Assembly (NCBI GenBank): GCA_045542375.1
Contig: JAZQKW010000002.1
Location: forward strand, 1 to 17,657
Direction: 5' to 3'
Source of the DNA: Eshraghiella sp045542375
GTDB lineage: Bacteria > Bacillota > Clostridia > Lachnospirales > Lachnospiraceae
Length of the DNA: 17,657 nt
Below are positions 14,676-17,657 of this stretch, piece by piece (positions within the stretch are counted from its first letter, which is position 1; every line of letters begins with the position of its first letter). Made by a program: the position numbers and the translations under genes. Under the pieces are notes generated by a model. The model was not told the DNA's origin. It did no database searches and saw nothing but the letters and a program-made list of their open reading frames with translations.

Positions 14676-15006
14676 ATGAAGGATTGATAGAACATGGGAA
14701 CACTATTTAACTAAAGAATATGGAAATGTTGAGGAAATTGTATATAAAGACAATGTAATGGATTTTATTTCCTGTGGAGATTATGTTTTGCAGGATAACA
14801 CTTTGTTTATAGCTTCTGAGAAAGAAATTTCAGAGGGAGCAGTTCTTGTACTTGCAACAAAAGATGAGTACCATAGCCTTATTGCATTAAAGGTTACAGA
14901 GGTAGGTAAGAACGATACTAATTACATATTGGAAGTTACAGAGCCGGAACTTGAAGATATTGTTGAATATATGAATCTTGAATTTTCAGAGGTTATTAAA
15001 CAGTAA
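14676..15006 (+). pseudogene. Small acidic protein gene with 5' frameshift
   Basis: A good RBS (AGGAGG 14661-14666) sits 9 bases before ATG 14676, but that frame stops after three codons (TGA 14685-14687, then TAG). The frame one base over is open and looks coding from about 14683 (DRTWEHYLTKEYGNVEEIVY), leading into ATG 14758 and 82 further residues to TAA 15006. Removing one base near 14680 would give a continuous protein of about 110 residues. ATG 14758 has no RBS of its own, so an intact gene starting there is less likely. The protein is acidic and soluble; the family is not recognised. Alternatives are a sequencing error, a non-ATG start (ATT 14683) or programmed +1 shifting at GAT-TGA. 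It is divergent from the XRE regulator. Confidence 0.6.
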
Positions 15007-15019
15007 TTACAACATAATA

Positions 15020-15047
15020 TTGAAGTAATCATTCTATGTGATATAAT
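15020..15047 (+). promoter_or_regulatory. Promoter with extended -10
   Basis: TTGAAG (15020-15025), 16 bases, then TGTGATATAAT ending at 15047, identical to the element at 3742-3752. It would drive the cluster at 15169-16684 with a leader of about 115 bases. Confidence 0.72.
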
Positions 15048-15050
15048 TAA

Positions 15051-15132
15051 ATCAATTGAAAGCAATTGATATAGAGTGAGTTGCCAGATAAGACCTTCCC
15101 TATCTCAATAAAGTTTAGGAAAGGTCTTTATC
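15051..15132 (+). other. Structured 5' leader
   Basis: Just after the promoter, ATCAATTG (15051-15058) and CAATTGAT (15063-15070) form an 8-bp hairpin with loop AAAG. Next, 15087-15099 and 15118-15132 form a 13-bp stem with two single-base bulges. In addition, AGATA (15086-15090) can pair with TATCT (15101-15105) as an alternative. There is no T tract after the second stem, so it is not a plain terminator. I could not match it to a known riboswitch. The remainder of the 162-base intergenic space (15007-15168) holds only the promoter and the RBS AAGGAG. Confidence 0.5.
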
Positions 15133-15168
15133 GTTATATGTAAAGGTATAGTTGTTTAAGGAGTACTC

Positions 15169-15582
15169 ATGGAAGAAAAAGAATACAAGAAAAGCTACAT
15201 AGGTCTAGTGTTGTGGTTGGTATTTTTTATCGCTGCAATGACTGGTGCTGCACTTTTGCCAATAGATGATAAAAATATATCAATAAGAATTACCATTAAT
15301 TTGTGTACTACAAGCGTTGCACTTTTAACATTAATAATATATCTGACAGGGTATGTTTATTGGTATAACGGAACCGATTATGATACTGCAAAGGAAGCAG
15401 GGGAGAAACGAAGAAAAGCCTATGCAAAGAAACATTTTGTAAGATTCGGTATTTTTGCGGCAGTATGCATTGTATTTTCAGTTGTTGGGCAGTTGGTAAG
15501 CATGAATTATGGAATTGATGTGACGGTTGTATCAATTGGAATGATTGTTACAGCAATAAGTACGGTAGGGATTAAATTATGA
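15169..15582 (+). CDS. Small membrane protein of unknown function
   Basis: Not recognised as a named family. It has 137 residues with four predicted helices (about 10-30, 40-62, 90-108, 115-136) and a charged central loop (DYDTAKEAGEKRRKAYAKKH). AAGGAG precedes the ATG by 6 bases. The stop overlaps the tag start by four bases (ATGA), so the two are translationally coupled, although a membrane protein has no obvious role in base repair. It is first in the 15169-16684 cluster. Confidence 0.78.
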   Translation: MEEKEYKKSYIGLVLWLVFFIAAMTGAALLPIDDKNISIRITINLCTTSVALLTLIIYLTGYVYWYNGTDYDTAKEAGEKRRKAYAKKHFVRFGIFAAVCIVFSVVGQLVSMNYGIDVTVVSIGMIVTAISTVGIKL

Positions 15583-16124
15583 TTAAGAGATGTAAATGGT
15601 GTAACCTAAAGAACCCACGATATATAGAATACCACGATAATGAGTGGTGCGTGCCTAATTTTAAGGATGAGTATTTATATGAAATGCTTATCCTTGAATC
15701 CTTTCAGGCAGGGCTTTCCTGGGAATGTGTTTTGAACAAAAGAGACAGTTTTAGGGAGGCATACGATAATTTTGATATAGACAAGGTATGTGAATATGAT
15801 GATGTCAAAATAACTGAGCTATTAGATAATAAGGACATCATAAGAAATAAACTGAAGATTAGGGCAAGTATTAACAATAGCAGGATTTTCAGAGATATGG
15901 TTAAGGAATATGGATCTTTTTACAATTATCTTAAGGAATATGCCGGAGAAGATACCTTGTATGAGACCGGAGTTACAACCAACGCTATATCTGATGCCAT
16001 ATCTGCCGATTTGCAGAAACGAGGAATGAAATTCGTGGGCTCTACAATTATATATTCGTATTTGCAGGCGGTTGGGATTATTTATTCACATGATGAAGAG
16101 TGCGAATTATATAGAAAGGAATAA
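15579..16124 (+). CDS. tag: DNA-3-methyladenine glycosylase I
   Basis: A 181-residue helix-hairpin-helix glycosylase that removes 3-methyladenine from alkylated DNA. The family features are present: N-terminal RCKWC, YHDNEW, LESFQAGLSW with the base-recognition Glu at 40, IRNKLKIRASINN and C-terminal SHDEEC. The zinc ligands of Tag correspond to Cys 5, His 19, His 171 and Cys 175, all conserved. The usual glycine in the EWG triplet is replaced by Cys 24, an unusual but probably tolerated change. Length is normal. It overlaps the upstream membrane protein by four bases and is followed two bases later by the GNAT gene. Confidence 0.95.
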   Translation: MIKRCKWCNLKNPRYIEYHDNEWCVPNFKDEYLYEMLILESFQAGLSWECVLNKRDSFREAYDNFDIDKVCEYDDVKITELLDNKDIIRNKLKIRASINNSRIFRDMVKEYGSFYNYLKEYAGEDTLYETGVTTNAISDAISADLQKRGMKFVGSTIIYSYLQAVGIIYSHDEECELYRKE

Positions 16125-16126
16125 TT

Positions 16127-16684
16127 ATGCTTACACACACAGGAACACAGATAATAGAAACAGAAAGACTTATTCTCCGTAGATTTGAATATACAGATGA
16201 TGATGCAATGCTCAGATACTGGATTGCTGATGAGAAGATACAATCACTGTATTCTGAACCGGTATATACCACCAAGGAGGCTGTTAAAGAACTACTTGAT
16301 AAGTACATAGGCTCATATGAAAGAGAAGATTATTACCGATGGGCAATTATTGAAAAGGACTCTGTGGAATGTATAGGACAGATAGCATATTTTCTGGTGG
16401 ATAACAAGAATCATTTTGCAGAGATTGAATATTGCATAGGCTCGGATTTTCAGCGTCAGGGTCTTGCAACAGAGGCTACTAAGGCAGTTATTGCCTACGG
16501 ATTTGAAAAAATGAATTTACATAAAGTCCAGATATGTACCAAAACTATCAATACACCATCAAAACGTGTTATAGAAAAATGTGGTCTTACATACGAAGGG
16601 ACATTGAGAGATTATTTTTATATGAACGGAGAATATGTGGGAAGACTGTATTTTTCCATACTAAAAGATGAGTGGAAAGCCTGA
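16127..16684 (+). CDS. RimJ/RimL-type GNAT N-acetyltransferase
   Basis: A 185-residue protein with a full GNAT fold of the RimJ/RimL subgroup: the start IIETERLILRRFEYTDDDAM, then EIEYCIGSDFQRQGLATEAT with the acetyl-CoA-binding QRQGLA (motif A), and a C-terminal NTPSKRVIEKCGLTYEGTLR. Members acetylate ribosomal proteins or other amines; the substrate here cannot be told. It starts two bases after the tag stop, behind AAAGGA, and ends the co-transcribed group. Confidence 0.93.
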   Translation: MLTHTGTQIIETERLILRRFEYTDDDAMLRYWIADEKIQSLYSEPVYTTKEAVKELLDKYIGSYEREDYYRWAIIEKDSVECIGQIAYFLVDNKNHFAEIEYCIGSDFQRQGLATEATKAVIAYGFEKMNLHKVQICTKTINTPSKRVIEKCGLTYEGTLRDYFYMNGEYVGRLYFSILKDEWKA

Positions 16685-16758
16685 TGCAACCCTCGGTTGA
16701 CGAATTTCAAGCCCTATTTGGTAGAACGCAACCCGTAGAAAAGCTATATTTGGAGTAA
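16684..16758 (+). CDS. Possible 24-codon small ORF
   Basis: ATG 16684 overlaps the GNAT stop (TGATG) and opens a 24-codon frame beginning MQPSVDEFQALFG and ending TAA 16756-16758. No homolog is recognised and no good RBS precedes it beyond possible termination-reinitiation at TGATG. The same bases form RNA hairpins, so it may be fortuitous. Confidence 0.2.
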   Translation: MQPSVDEFQALFGRTQPVEKLYLE

Positions 16759-16781
16759 CGGATGGCGTTAGCCCCGAATAT
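16694..16781 (+). other. Two-hairpin structured spacer
   Basis: Hairpin 1 pairs 16694-16702 (CGGTTGACG) with 16727-16735 (CGCAACCCG) with single-base bulges. Hairpin 2 pairs ATATTTGG (16746-16753) with CCGAATAT (16774-16781), and inside it TAACG (16756-16760) with CGTTA (16766-16770), loop GATGG. Hairpin 2 ends 6 bases before the AGGAGG (16788) of the next gene, so it could influence that gene's translation or stabilise the upstream mRNA. No promoter was found in the gap. Confidence 0.45.
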
Positions 16782-16801
16782 GAATCTAGGAGGAATTAGA
16801 G

Positions 16802-17657
16802 ATGATTTTAGCTGATAAGATAATTAGACTGAGAAAGAAGAACGGCTGGTCACAGGAAGAACTGGCAGATAAGATGAATGTATCCCGTCAGGCGGTATCC
16901 AAGTGGGAAGGAGCACAGACAGTTCCGGATTTGGGTAAGGTGCTTCAATTGAGTAATTTGTTCGGAGTGACAACAGATTACTTATTAAAAGATGAAATTG
17001 AAGATGAGGAATTTACAGATGAAAATTCCGGCTTGGAAGTGAAGAGAGTATCAATGGAAGAGGCCAATGAATATATCGCACATAAAAGATGGTCGTCATT
17101 GATAACTGCTATTGCAACATTTTTGTGTGTCATTTCACCGATTACACTTATCATGTTAGCTGGATTTTCAGAAGAACAGATGTTAGGTATCACAGAAAGA
17201 ATGGTAGCGGTTATAGGACTTGTAACACTTATTTTAATTGTTACAGTGGCAGTTGCCATGTTTGTGTACGCAGGATTTAAGAATGCACCTTATGAGTATC
17301 TAGATAAAACAGAGCCCTTTGAGCTTGAATATGGTGTAAGCGGTATGGTAAAAGAAAAGCAAAAAGAATGTAGAGACCGATATGTTCGTTGCAATATTAC
17401 AGCAACTTGTGTATGTATAATTTCGGTTATACCACTCTTGGTGGGAGGTATATATGAAATTGATTTTTTTTCAATTTGTATGATTTGCGTGACAATTGCA
17501 ATTGCAGGCATAGGTGCTTCAATGTTTGTCCTTAACGGAATCCGTTGGGGAAGTATGGAAAAGCTTTTAAAGGAAAGCGAGTATTCTGTTGAAGAAAAGA
17601 AGAAAAGCAAAGTAAGAGAGACTGTAGGAACTGTATATTGGCTTTCTTTAACGGCTA
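16802..17657 (+). CDS. XRE regulator fused to membrane segments, 3'-truncated
   Basis: Open from ATG 16802 to the window end (285 codons). Residues 1-64 are a Cro/CI-type helix-turn-helix (IIRLRKKNGWSQEELADKMN then VSRQAVSKWEGAQTVPDL). A linker leads to about four complete hydrophobic helices (98-120, 133-158, 198-216, 222-246) and the beginning of a fifth near 276. HTH proteins with C-terminal membrane helices are common in Lachnospiraceae and are presumed to be membrane-tethered regulators that sense envelope or ligand signals. AGGAGG (16788-16793) lies 8 bases before the ATG. The upstream spacer is structured and no separate promoter is obvious. Confidence 0.9.
   Translation, partial: MILADKIIRLRKKNGWSQEELADKMNVSRQAVSKWEGAQTVPDLGKVLQLSNLFGVTTDYLLKDEIEDEEFTDENSGLEVKRVSMEEANEYIAHKRWSSLITAIATFLCVISPITLIMLAGFSEEQMLGITERMVAVIGLVTLILIVTVAVAMFVYAGFKNAPYEYLDKTEPFELEYGVSGMVKEKQKECRDRYVRCNITATCVCIISVIPLLVGGIYEIDFFSICMICVTIAIAGIGASMFVLNGIRWGSMEKLLKESEYSVEEKKKSKVRETVGTVYWLSLTA

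Noticed and set aside
15579..16684. Alkylation-damage regulon (tag with adaptive-response genes)
   Set aside because: Only tag is a repair gene; the neighbours are a membrane protein and a general GNAT enzyme.
16746..16781. Integron attC-like site
   Set aside because: CGTTAGCC resembles attC cores, but the GTTRRRY/RYYYAAC pair does not match, and there is no integrase or cassette array.

Overview
The window is AT-rich chromosomal DNA whose gene content suggests a strictly anaerobic, low-GC Firmicute, most likely a Lachnospiraceae relative (inference). The supporting signs are a class III anaerobic ribonucleotide reductase with NrdR-like boxes, ECF-type BioY, strong AGGAGG ribosome binding sites, and extended -10 promoters. 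No rRNA, tRNA, CRISPR array, transposase or phage structural gene is visible.

Bases 1-178 are not genomic. A perfect 94-base duplicate (1-94 = 184-277) is separated from its copy by an 84-base block that I recognise as the two DNBSEQ/MGI library adapters around a 10-base barcode. Real sequence starts at about 179, inside a MoxR gene that is therefore cut at its 5' end.

Region A (179-3741) is a MoxR AAA+ ATPase, a DUF58 protein and a membrane protein with a DUF4129-like tail, followed by the biotin transporter subunit BioY and a hairpin terminator. Region B (3742-10083) is a tight seven-gene operon behind a near-perfect extended -10 promoter. It encodes a small helical protein, a cytoplasmic BspA-type LRR protein, a radical SAM enzyme, a protein carrying both a putative zinc-metallopeptidase and a VWA domain, a MoxR-like AAA+ ATPase, the nicotinamide riboside transporter PnuC, and a bifunctional NadR-type NMN adenylyltransferase/NR kinase. 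The last two form an NAD salvage route. The first five look like an uncharacterised AAA+/VWA machine and are the best candidate for something new here.

Region C (10089-13483, minus strand) is nrdD-nrdG-dut, a dNTP-supply operon with a good promoter and two NrdR-box-like sites. It shares a bidirectional terminator with region B. Region D (13506-14648) holds a DUF4956 membrane protein, a convergent small XRE regulator, and a palindrome at the regulator's 5' end next to the promoter of a divergent small gene whose first codons appear frameshifted. Region E (15020-17657) has a promoter with a structured leader, a small membrane protein, 3-methyladenine DNA glycosylase I (tag), a RimJ/RimL-type GNAT acetyltransferase, a 115-base structured spacer, and an XRE-type regulator fused to membrane segments that runs off the window end.
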